Assembly (NCBI GenBank): GCA_963082975.1
Contig: OY720344.1
Span: forward strand, 67,422,546-67,486,545
Length of the DNA stretch: 64,000 nucleotides
Direction of reading: 5' to 3'
Origin: Labia minor
Taxonomy: Eukaryota; Arthropoda; Insecta; Dermaptera; Spongiphoridae
The notes under the pieces are model-generated. The model did no database searches and was not told the origin of the DNA. It saw only the letters and a list, made by a program, of their open reading frames with translations. Made by a program: the position numbers and the translations under genes. How positions within the stretch are numbered: the first letter of the stretch is position 1; each line of letters begins with the position of its first letter. Below, piece by piece: positions 23,238 through 35,169 of the stretch.

Positions 23238-24663
23238 TTTAAGTCAAGCGTGTTATCATCATCTGTATGGCCTCGACTTTCTCTTTCTAGTTAGATTATT
23301 AGTTATTTATTTAAAACAAACAATTTATAACAAATTAGCATATTTTATATATATATATATTTATCTTAATAATATTATACTTTGTTTTTTAATTGAAAAA
23401 TAATAATCTTTATATAATTAATCTTACGATTTACAAGTTTTTTAGACAATATATTTATAGAAAATTTTAATGAATCATCTACATTCCTTATATGCCTCAA
23501 TCTGTGTTTATTTTAGCCATTGATATTTTGTTCATCTCTTTATCCTCCCTCTTTTTTTTAGTTTTTCCAAACTTTTTCTCTTTTTGAAAATCATCATTAT
23601 TCTTATGTTATATCCTTCAGAATCGTTCACGTATTTTCTGTATTATATATATATATATATATAAATTTAATTATTTGTTTATATGTTTTTTTTTCTTGTC
23701 GCCCGTGCCATTAAGCAAATAGTATTGTTATTATTGTAGGAATATATTAGTATGAAAAGAGATGGACATGATTGCGATCTCTTTTGTACCATTCCTGATT
23801 GTATATATACGGCTAATATATTATTTTATTATTTTGATATTTTAGTTTTATGCTGAAGTTTTAAAAACTTTTAATTGTAGAAAATACAATTGATTTATAA
23901 ATTTAAATTAAAAATAATTTTCAATCACAAGAATATTTTTTTTAATACCAACTAGAAAAAATAGAAAATAAGCAAATCAAAAATATAGAACACACTTTCA
24001 ACCTGAACAATATAAAAAAATATCAATTCAATGTGATTTTCCATAAATAATATTAAATTTTTTCTAATATAAATTTTCACAGTAATCTTCGTATAATAAT
24101 AAAATATTTTTTTTAAAAAAAAAATATTCTAATATTAAAAGAATATTTAAATAACAAATTTTATATTAAAAAACGGAATTCTTTTAAGAAAAACTATAAA
24201 ATTATTTTAGTTTAATGGGTTTTTATAAGGATTTATCATAAAATCTATAATTGATATTCTAATAATACATAAATTAGTAGTTACGAAATTTTATTATTAT
24301 TATTTTCATAACTTTTTCAAGTTAATAAAAAAAATATATATTTTGCAATTCTATCGTATTATTGGTTTTTAAGAATTGTTTAATACGATTTTTTTCTATT
24401 CGTATTTTTTAAAGAAAAATTCCTTTCTTATTATTCCATATTTTACATAATCTAGGGATAATATCTTCCTTTCATTCAAAGGTATTGATGTTGAATATGA
24501 TCAATTTAATTTTGTATAGGTGAAATAAAAATATAATAAAATATTAGAAGTAGGAAAAGTTGAATGGCGTTTTTTAGTAAATTTTACCTGATTTTCTTAT
24601 AGCATAACTATTTATTTCTTTAAAAAAATATACTCCATTATTACTTATAATATTTATATATTT
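23238..24663. other. AT-rich, no gene seen
   Basis: TA runs at about 23349 and 23646. No gene or repeat could be supported. Confidence 0.6.
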
Positions 24664-25215
24664 TGTAGGTGAACTTGTGAAACAAGAGATTTTCAAATGA
24701 TTCTTTTGATGAATGATTCTTTTATTGAAAGAGTTCTGAAGTGATAGTCAATGGTTATGTCTGGACAATACGGTGGATGCTTCTCAACCAAAGTTTGATG
24801 GATGATTAAAGACGGGTGTGGTTAGGCTTAGTCATGATGGAATCCACTTTTCAAATTAGTTTACTTTGTTTACCTAGTGTAATCTTTTTAGTCGTTTAAT
24901 GGTGGATGATTCCTTTTCAATCTCACCACACACACAACTTTACCTTTTTCAATGTTAATCGCGTCAACTATTCCTTATCAACGATCTTTTTCGTTTTTCA
25001 TTGTAATCCATTTTTCATCACCAGTTACGGCACGTTTTGGAAATAGATAAATTTTATTGCGTTTCATATGTTAATTTGGTCTATCATATGTTTCTTATGA
25101 CGAACTCATATATCGAGCTTCTTTTTTGAAATCAGCTTTATGTAAATGTTTCATCAATAATGCCTTATGTCTATGATATGTTTATCTTCCTTGACTTTTT
25201 ATGGTATTTTATACA
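24664..25215 (-). pseudogene. Old mariner transposase relic
   Basis: Read on the minus strand in shifting frames, 25035-25000 gives RAVTGDEKWITMKN, the signature around the first catalytic Asp of mariner transposases. Downstream, 24860-24720 gives FHHD, then PHPSLIIHQTLVEKHPPYC, PDITIDYHFRTLS, corresponding to the second and third Asp regions (HPPYSPDLAPSDYHLF in the family). The stretch between them is about 11 residues shorter than in mariner and contains several stops. The relic lacks recognisable terminal repeats. It is distinct from the element at 17108, whose signatures are different. Confidence 0.8.
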
Positions 25216-25907
25216 ATACTTATTGAACTTATGACATCTCACACGAGGTTTTATTTATTTAAACTTTATGATTTATAGGTAATAATAATTAATAAATAAA
25301 TGAATGCATATTTTTATTGGCCTTTGAAATCCAAGCCTATTTTACAGGTTTTTATTATATATATGATTTATTTTATACTTATACTATGTAATTAAAAAAT
25401 AAAACCTATAATATAATTTATATGAAATATGTGTGAACTTGAACTTCTATTCCTTGTTGTGATCATATTACAATTTCACTGAATTATATTTAAATAAAAA
25501 AAGAGTTAAATATCAACAAAAATGTTATTTTTTAAAAAGAAAACAATAATTTGGACTTTTTAGAATGTTTAATAAATGTTGTTTTTTTTAATTATGAGTA
25601 ATATTATTTATGTTTTGAATTTCAGCACTCAAGAAAAAATAGTAATAAATGAATTATGTGAAAGGGAAAAGGTATTAAATATATAATATATTTTTTGATA
25701 TTTAACCCTTTTGTTTATTAAATTTGATCTAAAGATATTAAAAATTATAAACAAGAATTTTTTTTGTATTATTATGAATTAAAAAAAGTTGTAAAAAATG
25801 TATAAATTATTAATTTATATTTTTAATAAATAGATAACAATTTTTAAAATAAAAACCAATGACCAAAACTCTGTTAATGTTAATAAAATGATATGAAAAA
25901 GAATTAG
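25216..25907. other. AT-rich, no gene seen
   Basis: No supportable feature. Confidence 0.6.
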
Positions 25908-26240
25908 CTGGAGTGTCTCCACTCGACTATCTCGCAACAATTTGAATAGGATTTATTTTTACGGTCATTTTTAGAGGAAAAAAAATCAAAACGTTGTAAG
26001 TAATGACCCTCTTCCGGTTGAGCTACATTTCCCAAAAGTTGATAGAAAACTACGAATTTTGAATAATGCTCATGTACAAAATTTCATGTTTCTAGCTCAA
26101 ACCGTTTTTGTGGTTACACACACACACATTTTTCTCAACCTTAGTGAAAATGTTTCAGGAACCTTTAAAACGTATAAAAACATCAAAATCTCAACATCGA
26201 GAATATTCGTGATCGCAATACTATCTCTCAGATAGTAAAA
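25908..26240 (+). repeat. Family A interspersed repeat, copy A4 (internally deleted)
   Basis: Starts GGAGTGTCTCCACTCGACTA then TCTCGCA and ends with TCTCAGATAGTAAAAATGA. Compared with A1-A3 it lacks the central block carrying CAGCGCGTGTTTGGCTC, jumping from ATTTGAATAGGATTTA straight to TTTTTACGGTCA. A short (CA)n run is at 26117-26128. Confidence 0.75.
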
Positions 26241-27116
26241 ATGAATCTATGCTATGTATGACTGTGTAAAAATTAGTATAAATGCTGTAAAATAAAATGC
26301 AATAAAAAAATTTAGAAAATTTGGAGATTAAATAAACACAAATTTCAGTCATTAATACTTACAATGGTTCTCCATTTAATATTTATATATCGAGTAATAA
26401 ATGTATTTAAGAAAGTAAATTTATTTAATGTAAAATAAATATTTCTTAATCTATATATACCTACATTTATTATGATGCTATTTGTTTTTCTTTTTTATAT
26501 ACATATTTGGGTATATACTATAAATGCAACAGATAATTGAGCTTCAGTTAATTATATTTTCACATATATTTACATTCAATAATATAATCAGTATTATATT
26601 ATACAATGATGATTATTTATTCACATTGCAAATAACTTTTAATCAAAACCATTTTATTTAAAGAGTGAGTGCGTAAAATAATAATAATAAAAAAACAAAT
26701 ATTTTCAAAATAATTATATTCTGCAAATCAAATGAATTCATCCCTCATTTGTTGTTTTTCATCAAATCTACTAACATATAATTTTAAATTTCATAGATTG
26801 AAACGCTAATATGTTTTATTTTTGTTTGTAATCATACTGCACAACAATATTATCATTTGTTTACAAATTTAAAATAGACATGATTAAAAATTGACGATAG
26901 TATATTAATATTTCATTTAAGGATCCAGGTTGTCTTTTAAAATATTTTGATCCTTATTTAAGAGGCGAGATGAAGGCTGATAAATTGTTTTAATAATACT
27001 AATGATTATATTCTAGATTATTTTAAATAGAAATTTAAAGAAATATCAAAATCTTTCTCAATTTTTAGTTAATATCTTCAAAATTTTCTAAATTTATGTT
27101 CAAATTGAAATATTAT

Positions 27117-27151
<35 letters not shown>

Positions 27152-27373
27152 GATAGATTAAAATTTTCCGAAAACAATAATGAAAAAGTGGAACAAAATG
27201 AGCACAATAATGTTATGTATCCACTGAATGTGAAAGATCAAATTTTTATCGAAAGGTTATTTACGATTTATATATTACGTTATATATCAATAATTCACAT
27301 TTGTTATTCATTATATTGTTTTTCACATATATTGTTCATTATTACTTTCATTATGTGAAAAATAAAGAAAGTA
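26241..27373. other. AT-rich, no gene seen; (AAT)n microsatellite
   Basis: An (ATA)n run of about 10 units occupies about 27117-27148. Otherwise featureless. Confidence 0.6.
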
Positions 27374-27422
27374 ATTGTCTGAAGAAGGTCCTCTTCAGAA
27401 ACGTCGATACATCGGTTTAAAA
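27374..27422 (+). repeat. Motif resembling Penelope-like element termini
   Basis: CTGAAGAAGGTCCTCTTCAG forms a perfect 7-bp stem, followed by AAACGTCGATACATCGGTTT. CTGAAGAAGG...GAAACGTCG is the style of sequence found near the ends of Penelope-like retroelements, which often encode small hammerhead ribozymes (core CUGANGA...GAAA). Both core boxes are present, but stem II would be weak. Single copy here and no reverse transcriptase nearby, so a tentative call. Confidence 0.3.
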
Positions 27423-27786
27423 AGAAGTTAAAAAATTTGTTTTCTTAGTTCATTACACATTTTCTAATTAGTCTTAATTTCATATAAATAATAATTCACT
27501 TAATATATCATTATTTTAGATTTTATTTATTGACATAATATGTGGCTAAATATTTAATATATATATTAAATATTTTGAAATTTAAAATAAAAGTTAGTAG
27601 AACTAATACTGGTTGCACTAGTTTCAATGAATGGGCAGCCGTAAAAATTTTCACATCAAATACATTTTTACTTTCCCGCATACTTCGTATAAGGGAAGTA
27701 TTGGAATCGTCAAAAATTTCGACTTCGAGATTTTGACATTTTAGACCTCCCTGAGTCGCAAAATACCATTTTTCGAATTATGTCTG

Positions 27787-27810
27787 TGTGTATGTATGTA
27801 TGTATGTATG

Positions 27811-27841
<31 letters not shown>
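27787..27841. repeat. (GTAT)n microsatellite
   Basis: About 13 uninterrupted TATG units. Confidence 0.95.
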
Positions 27842-28134
27842 TGTCTGTAAGCAAATTTACTCAAAAACTAATCAAGCTAGGACTTCGAAATTTGGTACAC
27901 CGATATTATTCACAGTTTGTAGATTTCTATCAAAATTTCGTCAAAATCGGTTAACCGGAAGTGGTACTTTACCTACACTGGTTGCGTTTACCTTTCAAGT
28001 AAAGTACCAGTTTGCTTCGAGATATTTGCTTCCTATTTTGTATATAGATTTAAAAATATGAAAAAAATTGAGATACCAAATTTCATCATGATCTGACTAC
28101 CGTAAGTGACATTTTACCTATACAAGTAGCGTTT

Positions 28135-28690
28135 CTTTTTTACCGACCGACGATAGTAAGGGAGGTATTGTTTTCACACCAAATTTCACCTATGGATATT
28201 TTTAGGTACATATCTCCACGAATCATGCATTTTCTTAACAGAAAAAAGTATTTTTAGCATGATGTCTGTCCGTCCGTCCGTCCGTCTGTCCGTCCGTCCG
28301 TATAGATGTGTACAGCCTGAACGGCTCAACGGATTTTGATGAAATTTGGTATATTTACTTAATACATTAGTAGGATGAATTGATCAACTTTTGGTGCAAA
28401 TCCGGAAACCGGAAGTGCTAGTATTGCCGATCGAAGAGAGGAAGTGAAGGGTTATTTTCATATCAAATTTCACGTGAGGACATATCTCCACGTGTTATGC
28501 ACTTTGTATTGGTTTTATCCTCGAGAAAAATCATCTTCATTAGTTTTTTCTTAATTTAAAATTATATGACGTCACCCAGCACTTCATGACGTCACAGCCA
28601 GCCCTTATATATTATAAATAAAATAAAATTAAAAATATTTATATTATATCCATATCTGTTTTTTTACATTTAAAATATCAGTTAACCGGA
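28135..28690 (+). repeat. Family D interspersed repeat, copy D3 (3' truncated)
   Basis: Starts TTTTTACCGACCGACGATAG, has the CCGT run (28266-28300), ATCCGGAAACCGGAAGTGCT and both TGACGTCA palindromes (28567-28574 and 28587-28594). It lacks the GTCGGTCGGT end seen in D2 and D5. Nested inside the repeat at 27668-28853. Confidence 0.85.
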
Positions 28691-28853
28691 AGTAGCACTT
28701 TATTCTATATATTTATATATATATATAAATGTTATCAAATATCAAATTTGACACCAATAAACTAATACGAACTGGCTCTTTATCAATACCAAGTTTACAC
28801 ATTCTAAATATTCATTCACAACTCTTTATACCTATTTATATGCGGGAAAGTCT

Positions 28854-30315
28854 AGGGGAGGACACTCCCGCTTATTTATTTCATAACTATTTAAAATAAG
28901 TTGTATAGACACAGATTTGGAACATTATTCATTAATAATTTTTTATTTTAGTTTTTTTAATATTTATGTAATTATTTAATAATATTTCAGTAAATTATTT
29001 ATTTTTTTTTTTGTTGAAAACAATTTTGACAATTTATTTAATTAAATTTTACCAACAAGTTCACAAGTAGAACAGAACTCACTTGAAAATACTTATATCT
29101 ATTTTTACTTAAAACAGTGTCCCACATTTGGTTATTTTCGTTAGGAATTCACAATTGGAACCAGCCACATGTTTTGGGTTACACATTACATATTAAAAAA
29201 TAATCTAATCCGATTCCAGGATTTAATATAATTTCAAATCAAATGAATAGTGTATTAAACACAAATGGAAAAGACAGCGCTCTTCTAATAATTTCTCCGC
29301 TCTAGTAAATATTTAATACTTTAACTCACTGAACTAAGCATCTGACATGAAATTTAAAAAAAATGACTATGTATTTAACACCAGAGTTATTTACTTTATT
29401 TAGTTGTCTAACTGGTAGCTTTTGCTAGATATTTTTAGAAAAGTCGACCAGTTCAAAGTGAGGAACCAGGGTTAACAGTGGGTGGGGTAACCGCTCTTTT
29501 GACAGCCACGAATTTCATATAATTGTACGCGCGTGCAAGCATGAGTCAGAGCCCAGTAGAAAAAAACATTGTTTTTTGTGTTAATTCAGCCCAGTGAGTT
29601 TTATTGATGATTAAGTGGAGAGGGAATGGAAATGAAAAAAGACCAGGGATTGTTTAGCTATGCAACTAGGTATTCAAATGGATATACCATATACCTATAT
29701 ATATATATATATATAATATTTAATAAAAGTTGTTTTTTTTATTTTCATAAATATGAATATATATATATATATAATTATATGTATATATAATTTTATCCTT
29801 TAATTAAAAAATAACTTTGATGTTAAATCAAAGAATATACATATTTCAATGGTTTTTTTTTCTTTCTTTGATGTGTTTTAAATAGTCCTCCTAACACATT
29901 TTCTATACTTTTAATATAAATTAATAAATCATGTAAATATAGAATTTAATCAAAATTAAAAAATACATGTCATTGATAAAAATTTACCCTTTTTTTATAG
30001 AGAGTAAAAGAAAAAAAAACTAGGCCTGAAGATTCCACCACACCTTTTTTTTAATTTAATAAATGAATGTATAAATAAATATAATTGAGGTATTTTATAG
30101 ATAAAAAAAACAGGACAAATATGGTTCTTTTCTATTGAAAAAACATTTTTGTTGGAGCCTCGAGCATTGAGAGATTGAGTCTAGACTGTTCTGATTTAAG
30201 TAAATAATGAATTGGTTTAAATGATTCTCGAAGTGTATATGGTAAACAGAAAAACTCTGCAATGAATTCATGAGATGGTTAAGTTGTTTTACAAATATCG
30301 TTATTTCTAAAATAA
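28854..30315. other. AT-rich; one GC-richer patch that could be a first exon
   Basis: Most of it is featureless. Positions 29443-29601 are GC-richer and hold ATG at 29541 (MSQSPVEKNIVFCVNSAQ, stopping at TGA 29597), with a good splice-donor-like CCCA/GTGAGT at 29593-29601. Upstream is CGCGCGTGCAAGC. I see no matching downstream exon, so this stays a candidate only. TA runs near 29698 and 29758. Confidence 0.3.
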
Positions 30316-30333
30316 CTTACCTTAGGACTCCTA

Positions 30334-30395
30334 TGTCGAGTGTGGCTCGACATCATATTTCTTACCCCAACTCCTTTGTCGAGCTAGACTCGACA
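30334..30395. repeat. Paired subterminal palindromes of the piggyBac element
   Basis: TGTCGAGTGTGGCTCGACA at 30334-30352 and TGTCGAGCTAGACTCGACA at 30377-30395, spaced 43 bp start to start. Probably transposase-binding sites (inference from position). Confidence 0.8.
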
Positions 30396-30736
30396 TTATA
30401 CATTTTAATTTCAAAAATAATTTAAAATGTTTAAATCTATTTTTTTTTCTTTCAAATATTTTGTACTTTGTAAATAAAGATTAAATTTATTATATTTGAC
30501 CAATTTAGATAATTTTAAAATACTTTTTAGTTTTCTTTTTACATTAGAATCTAGAGTCATTTGTAGTACTGTCCTCAGGAAAGCAAGTTCTCTTCGCTTT
30601 AGATGAAAATCGTGTTTTTTGTCGTCTTTGATATTTTGTTTACATAAAAACGTATATTTTAATTAAAATTTTATTATTATAATAATTGAACCGTTATATT
30701 TATTTATTTTATGTGCTAAAAAGTATAAAAATTAAG

Positions 30737-31515
30737 ATGCCCCGAATCAAGAGAAAACAAACATTCACCAATGAATATGAAAGTAGTGACGACGAATATA
30801 TGACTCAAATAGATAATGAACTTGGATTATTGGAAGATGATACAAATTTTACTAAAACGTCTGAGCCATTGTTTTCGGTTATTCAAACCGAGACCAGTTC
30901 TGACGAAGATATTATTGTAAGAAAAAGAAGAAAAGTTAGAAGACTTATGATGATGAGTATAGCAATGAGCAACCATCTATTTCTACATATAATAGGCAGT
31001 TTGTTGGAAATGATGCAACTTTATGGACAAATGTCACTGAAGATGACAATTATCATCATAACATAAAATTTTCAGTTGGCCAAAATGTTGTTGGACCAAA
31101 AGTTCCATCCAGTTGCACATCACCTCTAGAATTTTTTGAGTTGTTTTTTACTTCTACTCTAATAAAAAAACTCATACATTTTATTCAATGAATATTCTCT
31201 AGAAAGGAAAATATCACAAAGATGTCACATACAAATTTTAGAGAAAATTTATTGATGAGTCTAATCAAAGACTTTCGCGCTCCTACACAAAAACCCGGCC
31301 GATTGTCTACAGATGATACTATTCAACGTTTAGATGGGAAGACTCATTTTATTTTTTCTCATACAAAACACAAAGACTGTATGGTATGTTCCAATCGAAA
31401 AATCAAAGGAGGGAGAAAAGAAACAACATTCTATTGTGATAGTTGTGATAGGAAACCCGGTCTTCATCCAGGAGAATGTTTTAAAAATTATCATACTATG
31501 AAAAATTATAAATAA
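30737..31515 (+). pseudogene. piggyBac transposase remnant: N-terminal region joined to the C-terminal cysteine domain
   Basis: The start ATG at 30737 gives MPRIKRKQTFTNEYESSDDE, an acidic N-terminal region. Near 30945 the frame shifts and continues in another frame as YDDEYSNEQPSISTYNRQFV, then VGPKVPSSCTSPLEFFELFF (the beginning of the conserved transposase domain), and stops near 31187. From 31222 a third frame, MSHTNFRENLLMSLIKDFRA, runs to TAA at 31515. It contains RLDGKTHFIF and the C-terminal CxxC zinc-binding domain (CMVC, CDSC, GECFKNYHTMKNYK). A family member is about 550-600 residues; here the DDD catalytic core is missing. The cysteine domain, which binds the transposon end in this family, is intact. 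Confidence 0.85.
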
Positions 31516-31712
31516 TTAAGGTAAATAAATTGGTCAAATATATAAATTTATCATTCTTTACTATCCTACTAGTTAATATAATCGAAAAAATATTTGTTAC
31601 ACACTCTGCACTGTTACAACACAAGCTTTTATTGAGACACTATTTTTTTTATCTATTTTGCAAATGAATTGAGGAGTTGTTGGTTGGTAAAAAAAAAAAA
31701 AATTAGGAGTGC

Positions 31713-33149
31713 AATTAGAACTAAAATAAATAAAATAAGTGAGTGTTTGCTAGCATCACGCAACTTTCATTTACAACATTGAATAATCATATAACAATAA
31801 AGCTAATGAAAATAATATATAATTAATTTTTATCAAAAGAAATAAATATATTTAATAATGAAATAAATTAATTATTCATTTGATTTATTTAATTATTTGA
31901 AAATTCAATTTTGTTTTGGTTTCATTAAATTATAATCGTCTTAATAATTAAAAATAATTGTTATTATAACATATAAAATTTTTTCAATGGAATTAATTCA
32001 ATAAAAAAAGGGTAATTTTAATTTTAATATTAATATTTGTTAAATAAATTAAGCCATTTTTCTCACTTTTACCTATCTCTATCCCTAAACCACTCTCATT
32101 TTTATTATTTATTTATAATTTACTAATTAAATTATTCATTTGATTTATTTTGTTTATTTATTTATTTCCAATTTTTTTTCAATTTTATCATATTTAATTT
32201 ATAATTTAGAAATTCTATAAAATATTAATATAGATCCACATTAGCCGGGGCATAGCACCGTGTATCTCTCTTTTTCAATAGACTTTTTTAAAACTTTCTT
32301 TTGCTAAATCATTATTCACATTCATTGAATTAGAAAAAAAAGACCTTTTAGACTTTTATTTGAAATATCAATTTAATCTAAGTTTATATTTTAAATAGAG
32401 TTTTAAGTTAAATTGATTTAAAATTAAATATATTATTTATTTCAAAAGAAATATTCAAAAACATTAACTTTGATTCCTTTAATCTTGTATAATAGGAGGT
32501 CAAGTTAAATATAGAGTTAAATTTTTAAAATTAAGGTATATTTAATTTGCAAACACACCAGATTATTCCTTAGGGCTGAGCAAGTTATTATTAGGTGGGA
32601 GAGTTGATTATAGTTTTAATAAAATAAAAAAAGGGTAATAAGTTTTTATTTTCAAATGTATATAATAATAATAATATTCTTAATAGAATAAAAAGAATGA
32701 AATAAATAGAATGTGACCTAAGAATGGTTTGGCTAGATTTGAGAATCTTTAACACCTTACTTAATAAAAATCCTTGATAAAATTGAAAAAGTCCCATTGG
32801 GGCGAGAGAAAAAGAGAGCTAGCCAGTCACAATAACAACGCCCACGCAATTGAAATCAAGAGATTTGCCGAGTTTATCCTTTGGTATTTTCTTATCTGAA
32901 AAATACTTGAAAAAAAACAACATTAATGAGAACTTCCAGTAAAAAAAGGAATAAGATAAACTCAGATATTTAATTTAATTCGTCCAATGTTATTTTTTTT
33001 AAAAAAAGCATGTATATTAAAAATAATAAGACGGAATTTAGAATAAATAATTATTTTAAAGATTTTTAATTTTATATATTTTAAAAATGATTGCTTGTTT
33101 TAATAAAATAATTAAAAACATTAAAAAAAAATAATATTCTAACAGATCA
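31713..33149. other. AT-rich, no gene seen
   Basis: No supportable feature; the frame at 32591-32797 is a low-complexity hydrophobic chance frame. Confidence 0.6.
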
Positions 33150-33420
33150 TACAGTAAGTCCGTATGATAAGTAATAAAAACAAACATTTATTTCAATTTT
33201 ATTCTTTTGCGGGTGATACACCGATTATAGCGATCCTCCAACTTTATGATTCCATTTAAAGTAGGATTTATCTTCTGCCTTAAATCTTATAACTAATCAT
33301 TTAGTTATTGTCAAATTTTAACACATCATTTGATAAATGGCCTATTATGTTCTAGAACAGTCTGTCTTAAAGAAGTGAGTTAAAATCTCTTAAAGCGGTC
33401 ATCTAAGGACAATTGGTTTC
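33150..33420 (-). pseudogene. Tc1/mariner relic, transposase 3' end plus one terminus
   Basis: After TA at 33150-33151 the sequence reads CAGTAAGTCCGTATGATAAG, a likely transposon terminus. Immediately inside, the minus strand encodes KLEDRYNRCITRKRIKLK, matching the C-terminal RWxKCI-type ending of mariner-like transposases. Further upstream the frame is riddled with stops and I find no opposite terminus, so the 5' part is lost or decayed. Confidence 0.5.
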
Positions 33421-35169
33421 TTTTTAATATTTTAAAATTTAAAATTAAATTCAAACTATTATAAAAATACTATTATTTACTACTTAAAACAACTATAATA
33501 TTCCTTTAATTATTTCGTTCTTGATTTTGTCCTGTTTGATTATATAAGTATAAATAATTTATCAGGAATTATTAAATGAAACATTAAATATAGTTTGTAA
33601 ATTCATAAAAAATTATGTGAAGAAGTATCGGACTAGATGTAGCTGGATTTGAAGAAATAACTTAAAGATTTATGGATATCACGAATTTTGGTTTTTGTAG
33701 AGCCTAGGTCAAGGGCGTCCGATCTTACTTTATAAAAACTTAATGTAAGCTTAATCTTCCGAAGATTCTCATTATAACTATCAACCCATCCCCCCCCCCC
33801 CCACTCACTGTCAAGTCAATCCTTGGGTCAACAATGGTTTTGATAAGCTTAATTCGCTCAATAAATTAGTAACGATGGTGAATCTCCTAATATAGATCGC
33901 GATCCTAATATATTTAATTTTTTATGACATAATTTTGATTGATTTCTTCAAAGAACAATATATAAATGATTTTTTTCTTAAATAATTGTATTTATTAAAA
34001 TTTTCTGTTAAAAACATAAAATAAAAACTAAGTCAATAAATAGCATTAATTTACTAAAGTAAAAGGGAAATTTTCAAATATATAATCTAATATTGTTTAT
34101 AAGATTTTGATTTGTCTAAATATTTATTTATATTTATTTATCTTATAAGGAAAAGACTATAATATAAATTATTATCAAATCAATTATATTATAACAATTT
34201 TTAAATATTATTATATTACAATATTTTGTTATGTGAGTTTTTTATATTGACTCTTCTTTATCAAATATATACTTTTCAATATATATACAAACATCGAGAT
34301 ACTTAAAAGATATTATCAATCACCCCAAAAAGACCACGAAATCAATCATCGTTACGTATTGGAATGAAAAAAATAAAAAAATATATGAATATATATATAA
34401 TATCTGAGTATATATGATGTATTTTTATTTTTTCATAAATACCTATATATACAGTATATACTTTCGATTAACCTAAATTGATATTTTACTTTTCTAGTGA
34501 AAAATTTAGAACTGAAATAACTTTTGACTTTAATCATAATAAATCGAGAAGGATTTGTAAAAACAACCAAACAGAATATACACTTATTTCTAAATGTTTC
34601 TAAAGATACCCTTTGATCCGCCAAAACAAATCTATCTTCATCAGAACAGCATGATTTCTTGACAGGTACCCTTTATTCTCCTCCCATGATAAGTAACAAT
34701 TTGTTTATCCTGAATCTAATGTCTTCATATCACCGGCAATGATAATAAAATAAAAATAGGAAACAGAAACGGCAACAAATATTCCTCCATTTTCCTGTTT
34801 CGGGATTGAAAAACACAATGTGATTATCTATATATAATAGATATTCATTTATTAAACGTCCATCAAAATTAATGAAAATTACACAAATTTAATTCTATTT
34901 GGTTTCAATATCAATTATTATTAGAGTATAATTATCAATCATCGATTGGGCTGAAAAGAATCAAAGAGGAAAGTGAGGAGGAAGATAATTCCACCAGGTT
35001 AAAGAAAAGATTAGCTTCTCCTTCTCTTCGCACTTAGCACAGTGATTCTGAAATTATGTGGCGCTCCCTTTTAGAGCCGAACAGTCACATTCGAGGGAAG
35101 GCGCAGGCATACAGAAAAATCAATTAATAAGTAAAATAATTAAATTCAAATAGCAAAACAATAGTAAAA
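33421..35169. other. AT-rich, no gene seen; poly-C tract
   Basis: A run of about 14 C at 33789-33802 lies in a slightly GC-richer patch. Another such patch at 34960-35110 (GTGGCGCTCCCTTTTAGAGC) opens no convincing frame. Confidence 0.5.

Larger units (their letters stand above)
27668..28853. repeat. Repeat bounded by short inverted ends, with a nested family D copy
   Basis: ACTTTCCCGCATA at 27671-27683 is mirrored by TATGCGGGAAAGT at 28841-28853. The left part has a long GTAT microsatellite and GACTTCGAAATTTGGTACAC. GTTAACCGGAAGTGGTACTTTA (about 27950) has a diverged partner on the far side of the nested copy (GTTAACCGGAAGTAGCACTT, about 28681). So one repeat appears to have been split by insertion of family D at 28135. 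The 93-codon frame at 27780-28061 is a translation of the microsatellite and repeat, not a gene. Confidence 0.6.
30318..31712 (+). mobile_element. piggyBac-type transposon, catalytic core deleted
   Basis: The left end (30320-30395) has two tandem 43-bp units, each ACTCCT followed by a palindrome TGTCGAG-5nt-CTCGACA. The right end (about 31676-31708) has AGGAGTTGTTGG and AGGAGTGCAATTAG, the inverted ACTCCT motif twice, without clear palindromes. A further inverted pair lies inside: 24 bp around TATATTTGACCAATTTA at 30482-30508 and its complement at 31528-31552. The coding part is a fused N-terminal and C-terminal remnant. I could not identify a clean TTAA target duplication, so the outer edges are approximate. 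Confidence 0.7.

Noticed and set aside
27780..28061. Plus-strand frame with a Met-Tyr-Val-Cys run
   Set aside because: Translation of the GTAT microsatellite and adjoining repeat.
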